DNA of 64,000 nt from Pararhodonellum marinum. GTDB lineage: Bacteria > Bacteroidota > Bacteroidia > Cytophagales > Cyclobacteriaceae. Numbering within the stretch: the stretch's first letter is position 1; each line of letters starts with the position of its first letter. Of this stretch, positions 26,546 to 37,800 are shown piece after piece. The notes under the pieces are model-generated. The model was not told the origin of the DNA and did not search any database. It saw only the letters and a list, made by a program, of their open reading frames with translations. Location: contig NZ_JACEFJ010000001.1 of assembly GCF_015354735.1 (NCBI RefSeq), positions 124,001-188,000 of the forward strand, in the 5' to 3' direction. Position numbers and translations under genes: made by a program.

Positions 26546-27253
26546 TCAAAATCTGACCAACAAATCATTTTTTAACCTTCCCAAGACGTCAAAAACGTCT
26601 AATTCCAGGCAAAAATCGATATCAGCCTCTATGTGGTGATTTTGCAAACGCTTGGCATGGGATGCTTGGTTGAGGAAGGGCCGCAGGTTGTTTCTATGTT
26701 GAAGGTACAAGTCGCTCATACCGATCACTGCATCACAGTCTCTGTCAAAGTGCTCGGAGAGTTTTGATGCCAAAGCGCCTGCATATAAAGAGTCCTCCAA
26801 GTTAAATTTACCTTTCCAGCCTGCACATAAAATTACCACATCTTCTTTATGTTCAAGAATGAAGTCAGTAGTAGTCTGTAAGTTTAGGAAAGCACCAATC
26901 AACACTTCAGAGGCTCCTTTTTTGCTTTTTTCGATAGCCAAGGTACCATTGGTGGTGGTCATGGCGATTTGATGACCTTGAAAAGCCCCGTTCAGGTAAC
27001 TCAATGGAGAATTGCCCAGTTCAAATCCTTCAGCGGGTAGGCCGTTTCTTTCTCCTGCTATGGTATAACCTTTTTGCTTCAACGCTCGGCAGGTTTCTAA
27101 ATCTTCAACTGGCAGAATACTGTTGACCCCATTGCCCAATGCGGTCACCATGGTAGATGTGGCCCTGAAAATATCAACTACTACTACAATTTTATTTTCG
27201 AGGCTGTAGCGGTGTATCAAATCAGGACTTAAACAGATTTCAATTTTTCTCAT
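26546..27253 (-). CDS. comB: 2-phosphosulfolactate phosphatase family protein (ComB)
   Basis: A 235-residue Mg-dependent phosphatase-fold protein. The archaeal and cyanobacterial relatives remove phosphate from 2-phosphosulfolactate in coenzyme M or sulfolactate synthesis; Bacteroidota members are widespread without that pathway, so the substrate here is uncertain. Motifs: VVVVDIFRATSTMVTAL (about 20-36), AGERNGLPAEGFELGNSP, MTTTNGT, and ILCAGWKGKFNLEDSLYAG. I chose ATG 27253 (MRKIEICLSP) over ATG 27289. It lies between ddl and gcvT on the same strand. Confidence 0.85.
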   Translation of the reverse strand: MRKIEICLSPDLIHRYSLENKIVVVVDIFRATSTMVTALGNGVNSILPVEDLETCRALKQKGYTIAGERNGLPAEGFELGNSPLSYLNGAFQGHQIAMTTTNGTLAIEKSKKGASEVLIGAFLNLQTTTDFILEHKEDVVILCAGWKGKFNLEDSLYAGALASKLSEHFDRDCDAVIGMSDLYLQHRNNLRPFLNQASHAKRLQNHHIEADIDFCLELDVFDVLGRLKNDLLVRF

Positions 27254-27356
27254 ACTTATTTCAAAAAGATCTACCCAAAGCACATGCAAAGGGCTTGATT
27301 TCGAACTTCTTAATATCGATTAAAGTGAAATATTGGATTATTATGGAAATGTACTT

Positions 27357-28442
27357 TTATAGCTTCAATAAGGGCAATTTTTCTATGATGGCTTCAAGAT
27401 TTTTATTTCTTACGGTGATTCCGATATGGGTCCCCGGTTTGGCATATTCGCTTTTTACATAGCCTAAACCTATACCGATCCCCATACTGGGTGAAATAGT
27501 ACCCGAGGTAACTTCGCCAATAGGTATGCCTTCCATATTTACGATGGTATAATGCGCCCTAGGTATGCCTTTTTCTCTAAGGATAAAGCCTACCAGTCTT
27601 TTCTCCACACCATTTTCTTTTTGTTGTAAAAGTTGCTCATGGTTGATGAAAGGCTTGGTGAATTTGGTGATCCATCCCAAACCGGCTTCAATAGGGGAGG
27701 TTTCATCGGTGATGTCATTGCCATAAAGACAATAACCCATTTCCAAACGTAAGGTATCTCTTGCTCCTAGGCCAATCGGTTTGATATCAAATTCTTTTCC
27801 GGCTTCAAAAATCGCATCCCAAACTTGCCGAGCATGCTCATTTTTTACATAAACTTCAAACCCTCCAGCTCCGGTATAACCTGTACAGGAGAGGATGACT
27901 TCATCAACCCCTGTCAAATCAGCTACGGCAAAATGGTAAAATTTGATTTTATCCAATTCAATTGAGGTCAATTTTTGAAGTACGTCGGTTGCTTTAGGAC
28001 CTTGTACGGCAAAAAGGGAATAATCATCCGACTGATCCTCAAGGGTTGCTCCAAAATCATTGTGTTGATTGATCCAATTCCAATCTTTCCTGATATTGGA
28101 CGCATTGACCACTAGCATGTATTTCTGATCCTCCATTTTGTAAACAAGGAGATCATCTACGATGCCACCCGTTTCATTGGGGAAACAGGAATACTGGGCT
28201 TGTCCCACCACCAATTTGGAAGCATCATTGGAAGTGACTTTTTGAATCAATTCCAAAGCATTGGGTCCTGAGACGAAAAACTCGCCCATATGGGAAACGT
28301 CAAAAATACCTACACGCTCCCGAACAGTTTTGTGTTCTTCCAGATCTGAACTGTACCTCACAGGCATATCATATCCTGCAAAGGCCATCATCTTTGCCCC
28401 TAAGGCAAGGTGCACATCATGCAACGCAACTTTTTTCAGCAT
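27357..28442 (-). CDS. gcvT: Aminomethyltransferase (glycine cleavage T protein)
   Basis: The T protein of the glycine cleavage system transfers the aminomethyl carbon to tetrahydrofolate, releasing ammonia. 361 residues: an N-terminal folate-binding region with YDMPVRYSS and [12 protein letters not shown] (catalytic Asp in HxxGE-type context), [12 protein letters not shown] in the middle, and a C-terminal barrel ending with [17 protein letters not shown]. No other gcv genes are in the window. Its -7 box lies about 30 bp upstream. Confidence 0.95.
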   Translation of the reverse strand: MLKKVALHDVHLALGAKMMAFAGYDMPVRYSSDLEEHKTVRERVGIFDVSHMGEFFVSGPNALELIQKVTSNDASKLVVGQAQYSCFPNETGGIVDDLLVYKMEDQKYMLVVNASNIRKDWNWINQHNDFGATLEDQSDDYSLFAVQGPKATDVLQKLTSIELDKIKFYHFAVADLTGVDEVILSCTGYTGAGGFEVYVKNEHARQVWDAIFEAGKEFDIKPIGLGARDTLRLEMGYCLYGNDITDETSPIEAGLGWITKFTKPFINHEQLLQQKENGVEKRLVGFILREKGIPRAHYTIVNMEGIPIGEVTSGTISPSMGIGIGLGYVKSEYAKPGTHIGITVRNKNLEAIIEKLPLLKL

Positions 28443-28471
28443 TTTTTTGGTTGGGTTTGTTTTCTTAAAAT

Positions 28472-28479
28472 CAAAGTTA
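28472..28479 (-). promoter_or_regulatory. -7 element upstream of gcvT
   Basis: TAACTTTG on the minus strand, an exact TAnnTTTG match, 29 bp before the gcvT ATG. No -33 element is clear. Confidence 0.45.
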
Positions 28480-28510
28480 ACAAAAGCTAATCAAGATAAC
28501 GAACCGACCC

Positions 28511-28540
28511 AAAAAAAAGACCGCCTTTGCGGGGCGGTCT
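28511..28540 (-). terminator. Terminator of the first SusC/SusD operon
   Basis: Read on the minus strand, AGACCGCC and GGCGGTCT form an 8-bp GC-rich stem (28518-28540) followed by eight T. It lies 22 bp after the susD stop. Confidence 0.92.
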
Positions 28541-28562
28541 CTGCTTATGGATTTGTTTCTAA

Positions 28563-29936
28563 TTACCCACCGTAACCTGGGTTTTGTATCAGGTTTGGAT
28601 TGGCATCCATTTCTCTTTGAGGAATTGGGAAAACCATTCTGGGATCATCAAAATTATAGACATTGCTGTTGTTGTTGTCCAAAACGCTTCCTTTCAACCT
28701 TTTGATATCATGAATGCTATGGCCTTCATGAGCCAATTCAGCTTTTCTTTCTGCAATAATCTCTTCCAGCGTTACCGCGTTTTTTGCAGGAAGATCCACC
28801 CTTTCCCGTATTCTATTAATGTCTGCCACAGGTGTGGCACCTATTGCTGTTCCCAATCTGAAATTGGTCTCGGCTCTAGTTAGGTACATTTCAGCTAATC
28901 TGAATACTTTCACATTTCTGAATTGATCTCTCCACTTGGCAGTTCTCAATTCTCCTGCACCTTCAAAAAACTGATCCAACCTTTCATCGTCAGCTTCATA
29001 GATGTTTAAATGGGCATCCAAAACCGCAACATCTCCACCTCTAGCACCAAATTCCGGTAAAGAATAGTAAGTAAACATTTCATTGGTCGGATCCTGGGTA
29101 TTTACCTGAATGGCAAATAGATCTTCCGGGGAATCCGCTTCGGTATTGAAGGCATCCAAAAATCCTGACATCACCAGCTGTTTACCCGCCGGGGCAGAAA
29201 TCTCGATGGCTCTATTGGCCGCATCTCTCGCTTCCGCAAATCTTTCCATCTGCAAATAGACCCTTGACAATTGAGCAGCCGTCACATACTTGCTGGCAAA
29301 AAAACCATTGGTGTTGGGTAGCAATCCTTCAGCAGTGGTAAGGTCACTGATGAGTTGTTGGTATACTTCCTCTACCGTATTTCTAACCACAAAGCTCTCT
29401 TCACTGACTGCACGGGTAGGGGTTAGGACAAGTGGTACACCCAAATTTGAATTGGTATTGCCAGCAGTATAAGGCAACGCAAATAATTTGATCAACTCAA
29501 AATAGGCCGTTCCTCTCAAAAACAACGCTTCGCCTCTTACCCTGTCTCTATCTGCTTCATCCACCACATCTATGGCATCCAACACATTGTTGGTAATGTT
29601 GATGACACGATAAGCTGAAGCCCAAGTGGCAGTGATAAAGGAATTGTTGACAAAAATGGCCTTATTGAAGATTTCCCTTGGCTGGTTGAATGTACCTTCC
29701 CAACGAATTTCCCTATTTGCTCCCAGCATTTCGGAATAAAGGTGAATTCTTCCCCCGTACATGCTTGCCGTCCGGAGTTCAGCGTAGCCACCTATCAAGA
29801 CACTTTTTATATTGGCATCATCTGACAAGGCCAAATCTTGGTCAATGCTCTGTGCAGGAGTGAGAAACAGTTGGTCTCCACAACCGCTTAACAAGGCTGT
29901 CAGTGCTATAAATCCTGTAATTATATATTTCTTCAT
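28563..29936 (-). CDS. SusD/RagB-family outer-membrane lipoprotein (pair 1)
   Basis: A surface lipoprotein that forms the lid of its TonB-dependent SusC partner. The start at 29936 gives a lipoprotein signal with lipobox LLSGC (C19); an in-frame ATG nine codons upstream would lie within the susC end. 457 residues, with the TPR-like SusD fold visible in EALFLRGTAYFELIKLFALPY and the C-terminal region KVFRLAEMYLTRAETNFRLG and DIKRLKG. The gap to susC is 13 bp. The ligand is unknown; no glycoside hydrolase or sulfatase is adjacent. Confidence 0.94.
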   Translation of the reverse strand: MKKYIITGFIALTALLSGCGDQLFLTPAQSIDQDLALSDDANIKSVLIGGYAELRTASMYGGRIHLYSEMLGANREIRWEGTFNQPREIFNKAIFVNNSFITATWASAYRVINITNNVLDAIDVVDEADRDRVRGEALFLRGTAYFELIKLFALPYTAGNTNSNLGVPLVLTPTRAVSEESFVVRNTVEEVYQQLISDLTTAEGLLPNTNGFFASKYVTAAQLSRVYLQMERFAEARDAANRAIEISAPAGKQLVMSGFLDAFNTEADSPEDLFAIQVNTQDPTNEMFTYYSLPEFGARGGDVAVLDAHLNIYEADDERLDQFFEGAGELRTAKWRDQFRNVKVFRLAEMYLTRAETNFRLGTAIGATPVADINRIRERVDLPAKNAVTLEEIIAERKAELAHEGHSIHDIKRLKGSVLDNNNSNVYNFDDPRMVFPIPQREMDANPNLIQNPGYGG

Positions 29937-29949
29937 TGTGATTTTCAGT

Positions 29950-32900
29950 TTAGAATCCAACATTTATACCGATGGAATAGGTTTTCGCCTGAGGGGCTGA
30001 ATAGAAATCATTGCCTTGGAAAACATTGCTGGCGATGTAATCAGCATTTACTTCCGGATCCCAGCCTCTGTAATTGGTGAAAGTCAACAAATTCAAGCCA
30101 GTCAGATAAATTCTGGCTGAAGAAAGTTTCATTCTTTCCAATACTGGTGTTGGAATGGTATAGCCTATAGTTAAAGTCCTCAGCCTCAAATAACTGCCGT
30201 CTGACAGGTATCTGCTAGAAGCTTGGCAACCATTACATTCTCCCAATCTGGCCTGGGGGACGGCTGTGATGTCACCAGGATTTTGCCATCTGGCCATCTG
30301 ATCTCTGGTAGAGTTATCAAACCAGTCTCCATTGGCCGCAAAGAATCCTCCACCTCCGTCGAAGATGTCATTGCCATAAACACCTTGAAATAGGAAATTC
30401 AAATCGAAGTTCTTAAAGGTCAAGGTATTGGTAATGCCTCCTATAAATTTTGGATTGGGATCACCTACAACCATTCTTTCTGCATCGTTGAAGTTGTTGG
30501 TGGTTTCAGTCAATTCTGCATTGGCATACCAAAGTGCATCACCGTTAGCAGGATCTACACCAGCATAATTCGCACCGTAAAATACCCCGATGGATTGATC
30601 CAAGAAAATTCCATTCAGGAACCTGGAAGATGAAGGGGGAATTGATTCCTGACCACCAAGGTCTCTTACCCTGTTGATGTTACGGGCAAAGTTCAAAGAA
30701 GTCGTCCAAGAGAAATCTTGTTTGATGACATTGGTAGAGTTGATGATAAATTCAAATCCATAGTTCTGCATCCTACCAATGTTTTGTCTTTGAATATCAA
30801 ATCCAGTGGTAGATGGTACAGGAACGTTCAACAAAAGGTCAGAAGTGTTTTTGTCATAATAGTCAATCTCACCTGTGATTCTGTCATTCAATATTCCAAA
30901 TTCAACACCGATATTGAATTGATTGGTCACTTCCCATCCTAAATCCGGATTGGGGATTTGAGTTGGTCTCAAACCGGGAATCAGGGCATAGGCAGCGGAT
31001 CCATACAGTCCTAAGTGATCGAAATCACCAATCCGGTCATTACCTGTCAAACCATAGGAGGTCCTCAATTTCAAAAGACTCAAGGTTGAACTTCCGCTCA
31101 GGAAGCCTTCTTCTGACACCATCCATCCAACTGAAGCTGCAGGGAAGAAACCGTATTTGTTGTTGTCCCCAAACCTTGAAGAACCATCCACTCTTCCGCT
31201 CAATGTCATGAGGTACTTATTGTCCAGTTTGTAATTGACCCTGGCAAAATACGACAATATAGAAGAGAAGGTAAGCGTGGAAGTACCTCCAGTGATTTCT
31301 GCAGCCGAAGCCAATGTTCTCAAAGCATCAAGTGGAAATTCTTGGCCCTCTACATTGGTAAAGTTTCTCGTAAATTTCTGGAAGGCCATACCGCCTACCG
31401 CCTCAATGTTGTGACGGTCACCAATTACCTTACTGTAAGTAAAGTAATTGTTGGTATTGTAATTGAAAATCCTTACCCAGGAAGATCGACCAAAACCTTG
31501 GGTAGAAAGCCCTAAATTGGTTCTTGATCCGAAGAACTGTTCTTCATTTTGATTCAAGATATCCACACCAAATTCACTTCTGAACCTTAAATCCTTTGTG
31601 ATTTTAAGTTCACCATAAATGCTATTGATGTTCCTAAAGGATGTGTTTTGCCATTGGGCATTTTCTGAATCAATCAAGTTATTGTAATAGGTAGCTGTAG
31701 GACGGTCATACAATTGTCCATTCAAATCCCTTACAGGAGTAATGGGAGCCAAAGCCACCAACTGAATAGGGTTGTTGAATTGATTGTCATCGGAAAGCCT
31801 ATTGGTTTCGGTTCTGGCCAAACTGAAGGTAGTTCCTATGGTAAATCTATCAGAAACATTGTGGTCCAAGTTTAATCTGGTAGTAATCCGTTCCAAGTCA
31901 TTTCTGATCATGATACCGTCCTGCTTATCATAAGCAGCACTAAAGAAAAATCTGGTTTTGGCATCTCCTCCAGCCGCAGAGAAATTGAAGTTGGTAACGC
32001 CAGCATCAGGATTGAAAGCCAAGTCCTGCCAATCTGTATCAGTTTCTAATGTTCTCCAATCAGACCATCCAGAATAACGATCCAATCTGCTTTCCACGAA
32101 TTGCAAATCGGAGCCTGCATAATCACCCGGGTTATTGATGGGATCAAAACCATTCCTAAGGTCGACATTGTACCCCGATTCTCTCATCAGCTCTACAAAT
32201 TCCGCTGAGTTCAAGAATTCTCTCTTTCTTGTAGGGCTGCTGACACCTCTTTGGAGGCCAACATTGAATTTGGTTTTTCCACTGGCACCTGATTTGGTGG
32301 TGATCAAAACCACCCCATTGGCACCCCGAGAACCGTAAATGGCTGCAGCAGAAGCGTCCTTCAATACTTCAAAAGACTCAATATCATTGAAATTGATGTC
32401 AGTGAGCGGGTTGCTGGAACCCAAGGCTGACCCACTGTTATCTCCATCGTTGATGGGGATACCATCAATGACATATAGTGGATCATTTCCACCTGAAATG
32501 GACGTGGTACCCCGTACCCTAACTTTAACACCTTCTCCCACTTTTCCACTGGAAGATTCCACAAATACCCCAGCCATTCTTCCTTGAAGGGCTTCTTGAA
32601 AATTCGGGGTAGGCATGTTTTGGATTTCAGATCCTTTTAGAGAGGCCACATTTCCTGTCAAGTCACCTTTGGTGATGGTACCATAACCTACCACGATTAC
32701 CTCGCCCAAGGTTTTGGCATCTACTTGAAGGGTAACATCGATGTTGGATCGGTTACCTATAAGGATTTCCTGATTAAGGAAACCTACAAAAGAAAACACC
32801 AAAGTTTCCTCAGGTGTGGCAGATATGGAATATCTACCATCAAGGTCAGTGATAGAACCACGGTTGGTTCCTTTTACCCTAACATTGACCCCAGGCAGGG

Positions 32901-33012
32901 GAAGGTTGTCTTCGACAGATAACACTGTTCCAGACACGGATTGACTTTGGGCAAATAGTGTATTGCTGTACATTACGAGCAATAGCATTGCACCCAGTAA
33001 ACTTCTCATCAT
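29950..33012 (-). CDS. SusC/RagA-family TonB-dependent transporter (pair 1)
   Basis: 1020 residues: a signal peptide (about 1-21, ending LFAQ) and a carboxypeptidase-D-regulatory-like domain (about 24-110, LPGVNVRVKGTNRG and ITDLDGRYSI). The TonB-box/plug boundary reads EVIVVGYGT, followed by a plug with PLYVIDGIPI and KDASAAAIYGSRGANGVVLI, then the 22-strand barrel. There is no STN domain, so no anti-sigma signalling. It is closely similar to the second copy at 34853. The two pairs look like divergent paralogues rather than a fresh duplication. Confidence 0.96.
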   Translation of the reverse strand: MMRSLLGAMLLLVMYSNTLFAQSQSVSGTVLSVEDNLPLPGVNVRVKGTNRGSITDLDGRYSISATPEETLVFSFVGFLNQEILIGNRSNIDVTLQVDAKTLGEVIVVGYGTITKGDLTGNVASLKGSEIQNMPTPNFQEALQGRMAGVFVESSSGKVGEGVKVRVRGTTSISGGNDPLYVIDGIPINDGDNSGSALGSSNPLTDINFNDIESFEVLKDASAAAIYGSRGANGVVLITTKSGASGKTKFNVGLQRGVSSPTRKREFLNSAEFVELMRESGYNVDLRNGFDPINNPGDYAGSDLQFVESRLDRYSGWSDWRTLETDTDWQDLAFNPDAGVTNFNFSAAGGDAKTRFFFSAAYDKQDGIMIRNDLERITTRLNLDHNVSDRFTIGTTFSLARTETNRLSDDNQFNNPIQLVALAPITPVRDLNGQLYDRPTATYYNNLIDSENAQWQNTSFRNINSIYGELKITKDLRFRSEFGVDILNQNEEQFFGSRTNLGLSTQGFGRSSWVRIFNYNTNNYFTYSKVIGDRHNIEAVGGMAFQKFTRNFTNVEGQEFPLDALRTLASAAEITGGTSTLTFSSILSYFARVNYKLDNKYLMTLSGRVDGSSRFGDNNKYGFFPAASVGWMVSEEGFLSGSSTLSLLKLRTSYGLTGNDRIGDFDHLGLYGSAAYALIPGLRPTQIPNPDLGWEVTNQFNIGVEFGILNDRITGEIDYYDKNTSDLLLNVPVPSTTGFDIQRQNIGRMQNYGFEFIINSTNVIKQDFSWTTSLNFARNINRVRDLGGQESIPPSSSRFLNGIFLDQSIGVFYGANYAGVDPANGDALWYANAELTETTNNFNDAERMVVGDPNPKFIGGITNTLTFKNFDLNFLFQGVYGNDIFDGGGGFFAANGDWFDNSTRDQMARWQNPGDITAVPQARLGECNGCQASSRYLSDGSYLRLRTLTIGYTIPTPVLERMKLSSARIYLTGLNLLTFTNYRGWDPEVNADYIASNVFQGNDFYSAPQAKTYSIGINVGF

Positions 33013-33433
33013 AAGCTTATTTGGTTAGTTGATTGAATTGGAAAATTTTTATTATCGGTGGGTTATTGTTAAGAGCGGGCAATTAACGATTTTATTCAGG
33101 CAAAAAAAACAATTTTTTATATAATTATTTTTAGTGTTTAAAACTAAACAAGGTTGTTAACGGACTTTTTTCGAAATAAAATTAACTCTTCAGAATTAAT
33201 TCCTGTCCGCAAATATGGCTTTATTCTGTTTAAAATTTTAAACAACGGTAAAATTCTGCATATTAATTTTTAAAAATGGCCAAAATTTGAACCTGTATTT
33301 TCCAAAAACACGGAGATTTTTAAAAATTCGGTTATCAAAAAAAAATCGATTAATAGTTGTTATTAGATTGATAATACACAGAATTAAAAAAAACAAGACT
33401 TTTTTAAGTTGTTATATTGGTTGAAAGTTAAGC
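33013..33433. other. AT-rich intergenic region upstream of susC 1
   Basis: About 420 bp of very AT-rich sequence between the two SusC/SusD operons with no ORF of note. It should carry the promoter of pair 1, but I see no exact TAnnTTTG box on the minus strand. Confidence 0.5.
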
Positions 33434-33476
33434 TTAAAATTAAACTGGGCTATTCCGTTTAGAAATAGCCCAGTTT
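33434..33476 (-). terminator. Terminator of the second SusC/SusD operon
   Basis: AAACTGGGCTATT (33442-33454) pairs perfectly with AATAGCCCAGTTT (33464-33476). On the minus strand it is followed by an imperfect T-run (TAATTTTAAG). It lies 25 bp after the susD 2 stop. Confidence 0.88.
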
Positions 33477-33500
33477 GTAAAATTTCAAGATAATTAGCTA

Positions 33501-34841
33501 TCAAATCCCTTCATAACCTGGGTTTTGTTCCAATATGCCATCGGAAACCTGTAATTCATCCCTTGGAATAGGAAACACCTTCCGGAAATCAGGCATGCCC
33601 AACACTTCATCGATTTTATCAAACCGAACCAAATCATAGAATCTGTGTCCTTCATAATTCAATTCAACCCTTCTTTCCTGTAACAAGGCATCGATATAAT
33701 CATTGATGCTTGCAAAATTACCCAAATCACCCAATCCTGCTCTTGACCTGATCATATTTAAATCTTCAGTTCCTGCATTGGGGTTGTTATCTCTGAATAC
33801 AGCAGCTTCAGAACGGATAAAGTAAAGTTCTGCCAATCGAAAAACCTTGGCATTGTTTGCATTGGTGTTGTCAGGGTATTTGGAAGATCGATTGGCATTT
33901 CTGCTGAAAGAGAAAAGTTCAGCGCGATCATCACCTTCTTCGAAGGCCTCCAAAAGATCAGTGTCTACATTGTATTCATCCCTTCTGATGATGTAGGTGT
34001 TGAAACTGCTTTGGTCCTGATCATTGTATTCCACCTCAAAGATGGATTCTGCAGTAGGTTCTGTTGCCTCATAAATATCAAATACATTGTCCAACAGTGA
34101 AAAAGGCCCTTCACTGATCACCCGATCAGCATCCTGAAATGCTTGAGTATAGTTTTCCTGATACAGGGATATTCTCGCCCTTAGGCTCAATGCCGCCCAG
34201 AAATTTACTCTTCCGCGATCATTGAATCCTTCCAACCTTGAAATTCCCTCATTTAAGTCACTCAGAATCTGATTGTAAGTCTCAGCCACAGTGCTTCTGG
34301 GTAAATTGGGAATCAAATTGAAATCATTGTTTTCAATTGGCTCGAGGAACAAAGGCAATCCAAACCTAGAACTGGGATCGTAAAATTCACCGTATAGCCT
34401 AAGCAAATCGAAGTAAGCCAAAGCCCTGATGGCATGCGCTTCACCAATGACCCGGTCTCTATTGGAAAACAATGGATCCTCAATTCCAGGTGCCTCACTG
34501 ATCAAAAGATTGGCAATACTTATGACCCTGTAAATATTGGGCCAAGCCTGGGTTACAAACAGATTGGTGAATGGTACGGCTCTTTGGTCTATTTCCAATT
34601 GGTTGTCAAAGAAGCCTTGATATACTGCATTGTCTGCGATCAAATCATTGTTAAGGACATATTCCAGACCGTAGTAATAAATGTTCTGCATTCTGGAATA
34701 AGCCCCCAACAAAATTGCATTGGCAGAAGCGCCGTCCACGAGCGCCTCATTGGCATCCAAAGAGGTCAATGGATCCGGCTCCAGAATATTGCAGGAGGAG
34801 ACGGTTAGAAATGATACAAATAAGATGAATATTTTTTTCAT
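33501..34841 (-). CDS. SusD/RagB-family outer-membrane lipoprotein (pair 2)
   Basis: 446 residues with a lipoprotein signal (MKKIFILFVSFLTVSSC, lipid-carrying C17). Fold markers: AHAIRALAYFDLLRLYGEF, KVFRLAELYFIRSEAAVF and FYDLVRFDK, with C-terminal FPIPRDEL and NPGYEG. It starts 11 bp after its susC partner. The ligand is unknown. It differs in sequence from the pair 1 protein but has the same organisation. Confidence 0.94.
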   Translation of the reverse strand: MKKIFILFVSFLTVSSCNILEPDPLTSLDANEALVDGASANAILLGAYSRMQNIYYYGLEYVLNNDLIADNAVYQGFFDNQLEIDQRAVPFTNLFVTQAWPNIYRVISIANLLISEAPGIEDPLFSNRDRVIGEAHAIRALAYFDLLRLYGEFYDPSSRFGLPLFLEPIENNDFNLIPNLPRSTVAETYNQILSDLNEGISRLEGFNDRGRVNFWAALSLRARISLYQENYTQAFQDADRVISEGPFSLLDNVFDIYEATEPTAESIFEVEYNDQDQSSFNTYIIRRDEYNVDTDLLEAFEEGDDRAELFSFSRNANRSSKYPDNTNANNAKVFRLAELYFIRSEAAVFRDNNPNAGTEDLNMIRSRAGLGDLGNFASINDYIDALLQERRVELNYEGHRFYDLVRFDKIDEVLGMPDFRKVFPIPRDELQVSDGILEQNPGYEGI

Positions 34842-34852
34842 GATTGCTGATT

Positions 34853-37800
34853 TTAAAGGCCGATGTTAAATCCAAGTGAATAACTCCTAAGTTGCGGCAT
34901 GGTACCGAAATCTGATCCGGCCAGTCTCGGATCTCTTGCATTCTGACTGACCTCTGGATCCAAACCTGTATAATTGGTGATTGTAAACAGGTTCTGGCCT
35001 TGTACAAATACCCTCAAACTTCTGATTCCAATGTTGGAAACAATGGTTTGTGGAAAATTATATCCAAGAGTCAACAATTTCAGTCGGAGGAAAGAACCAT
35101 CTTCCAACCATCTTGAAGAATATTCCCTCCAGTTCAGGTTGTTCAAAGAAGCCCTTGGAATATCAGTGATATCTCCTGGCTCTCTCCATCTTCTGTCAGC
35201 TAAGGTATGGTTGTTGCCATCAGGTAAAGGGAAACCGGGACCGATCCTACTCCATCCCAAATTCTCGTAAGATGCTCTGGAATGGTTGAAAATGTCATTG
35301 CCAACAGTAAACTGAAAAAATAAATTTAGATCAAAACCTTTGTAGTTCAATCTGTTGTCCCATCCTCCGAAATAATCCGGCTGGGCATTCCCTACAATTC
35401 TCCGGTCGGCAGAATTGATCGCCCCATCTCCATTCAAATCAACCCAGTTCATATTGCCAGTTTGTGGGTCGACTCCTTCATGGTCTATGAGGAAAAATGT
35501 GCCGATAGGATGTCCTGTAGATAAGATGTGGGAATCACTTAAGATCTGATCATCCACCTCCAGTTCCAATACTTTGTTTCTGATCCATGAAATGTTGAAT
35601 GAGGAAGTCCAGTTTAAAGGACCTGTAAGTATGGTTCCACCCAATGCCAGTTCCAATCCCCTGTTTTCTACACGGCCAATATTTTCAGTCACAAATTTGA
35701 ATCCTGAGACACCGGGGATCAACCTGTTGAGCAATAAGTCTTCCGTTGTTTTGACGAAATAGTCGGCGGTCAAAGTAATTCTGTCCCCAAGGAATCCAAA
35801 GTCAATTCCCACGTTGCTCTGAACCGTACTTTCCCAAGTAAGGTTGCTGTTGCTCAATTGGGTAGGGACCAAGGATGGCGTCTGACGGTAAGCTCCCACT
35901 CCAAACAATCCCCTGGAGGCGAAGTTTCCAATTCCATCCTGATTACCTGTTACGCCATAGCTGGCCCTGACTTTAAGATCAGAGATCAAGGATTGGTCTT
36001 GCATGAACCCTTCCTCACTTAAACGATAAGCTACCGATCCTGATGGGAAAAACCCAAAACGGAAGTTGTCACCGAATCTGGAAGAACCGTCTGCCCTGCC
36101 TGTAAAAGTGAACAGGAATTTATCCGCATAGGAATAATTTCCTCTGAAGAAATATGAAGTCAGTCCCCAATTGGTACCCGAAGTGGATCCGGCAGTAACT
36201 TGAGCCGCGACTGCCAGTTTCGTAAACTGATCACTTGGAAAACCCTGGGCTACAATTGAGGCAAAATTTCTGTTGGATGCCTGATATGAGTTACCCAAAA
36301 CGGCATTTACATTGTGCTTTCCATCCCCGAATGATGTGGTGTAGGTCAAATAATTTTCCGCAAGCCAAGTAAAATCCTGCGTATTGCCATAGGTACCTTG
36401 ACCGTTGAAATTACCATTGATGGATTCCCTTGAAATGATTGGAGTGTAGGATTCGTCCTCCAGATCAGTGTAATCTATCGACATCGTACTTCTGAAACTG
36501 AGTCCTTTAGCCAATTGGATGTCTGCATAAACAGTGGCCAGGGCTCGGTTGGTTCTCGTAAATCTGTAATAATTTTCAGCAATCAATACAGGATTGTCCA
36601 ACATCCACCAGCCAAAATAATCAAATGGATCTGCATAGGCTCCATCTTCTTCTCTCACCGGCATCAGTGGATCGCCAGCCAATGTATTGATTACGACCCC
36701 GTATAAAGAGTTGTCATTGATGGTCCTGTCCTGAATGGTTCTATTCAAGGACATGTTAGTTCCCACTTTCAACCAATCATTGACCCGTGTATCTAAATTG
36801 AGTCTGGCACTGATTCTTTCAAATCCAGTTCCGATCTGTACACCCTCCTGATTAAAATAGGCAAGAGATGAATAATATTGCGTTTTATCATTGCCGCCTG
36901 AAACCGAGATATCATAGCTTTGTATGGGGGCTTCTTTGAAAATCTCATCATACCACCTTGTATTTTGAAGACTGGGATCATCTGGGTCAAATCCCCATAT
37001 ATTGGTCACATAATTCTCACCATAATTGGTTCCAAGGTCTCTGTTGTCCTGAAAGGCAGCATCATCCATCAGTCTTAAAAATTCCGATGAGTTGTGCATA
37101 TCTATTTTATTGGTAACATTCTGCACACCATAGAAACCATTGATGTCGATTTTTGCCTCTCCGGCTTTCCCTCTTTTTGTCGTGATCAAGACCACACCAT
37201 TGGCACCTCTTGAACCGTAGATAGCTGCTGCTGATGCATCCTTCAAGATCTCAATGGACTCGATATCAGCAGGGTTGATGTCTGCAAGTGAGTTGGTCGC
37301 CTGACCACCTGAAAATAGACCTGAAAGGTCCTCAGAAATAATTGGAATACCATCAATGACATACAGAGGTTCACTCGATGCCGAAAGAGAAGTGTTTCCT
37401 CTGATCTGCATGGTGATGCCCGCACCGGGAGTTCCTGATGGGGACTGTACAAATACCCCGGCAGCTCTTCCCTGCAGGGCATTGTCGATACTTGCCATGG
37501 GCAGGCGGGCAATGTCCTCTCCCCTCACACTACCTACTGAACCGGTAAGGTCTCTTCGGTTTGTAGTTCCATATCCTACAACCACCACTTCACTGAGCGT
37601 TTTGGCATCAAGTTCCATGGTAATGTCCACCCTGGTTCTGTTTCCTACTAAAGCTTCTTGAGTATTGAAGCCAACAAAAGAGAAAATCAAAGTTTGATCC
37701 GGAGCGGCTTGAATGGAGTATTGACCATCCAAATCTGTGATAGCTCCTGTAGTAGAACCTTGCACCCTTACATTGACACCTGGCAGAGGCATATTGTCTT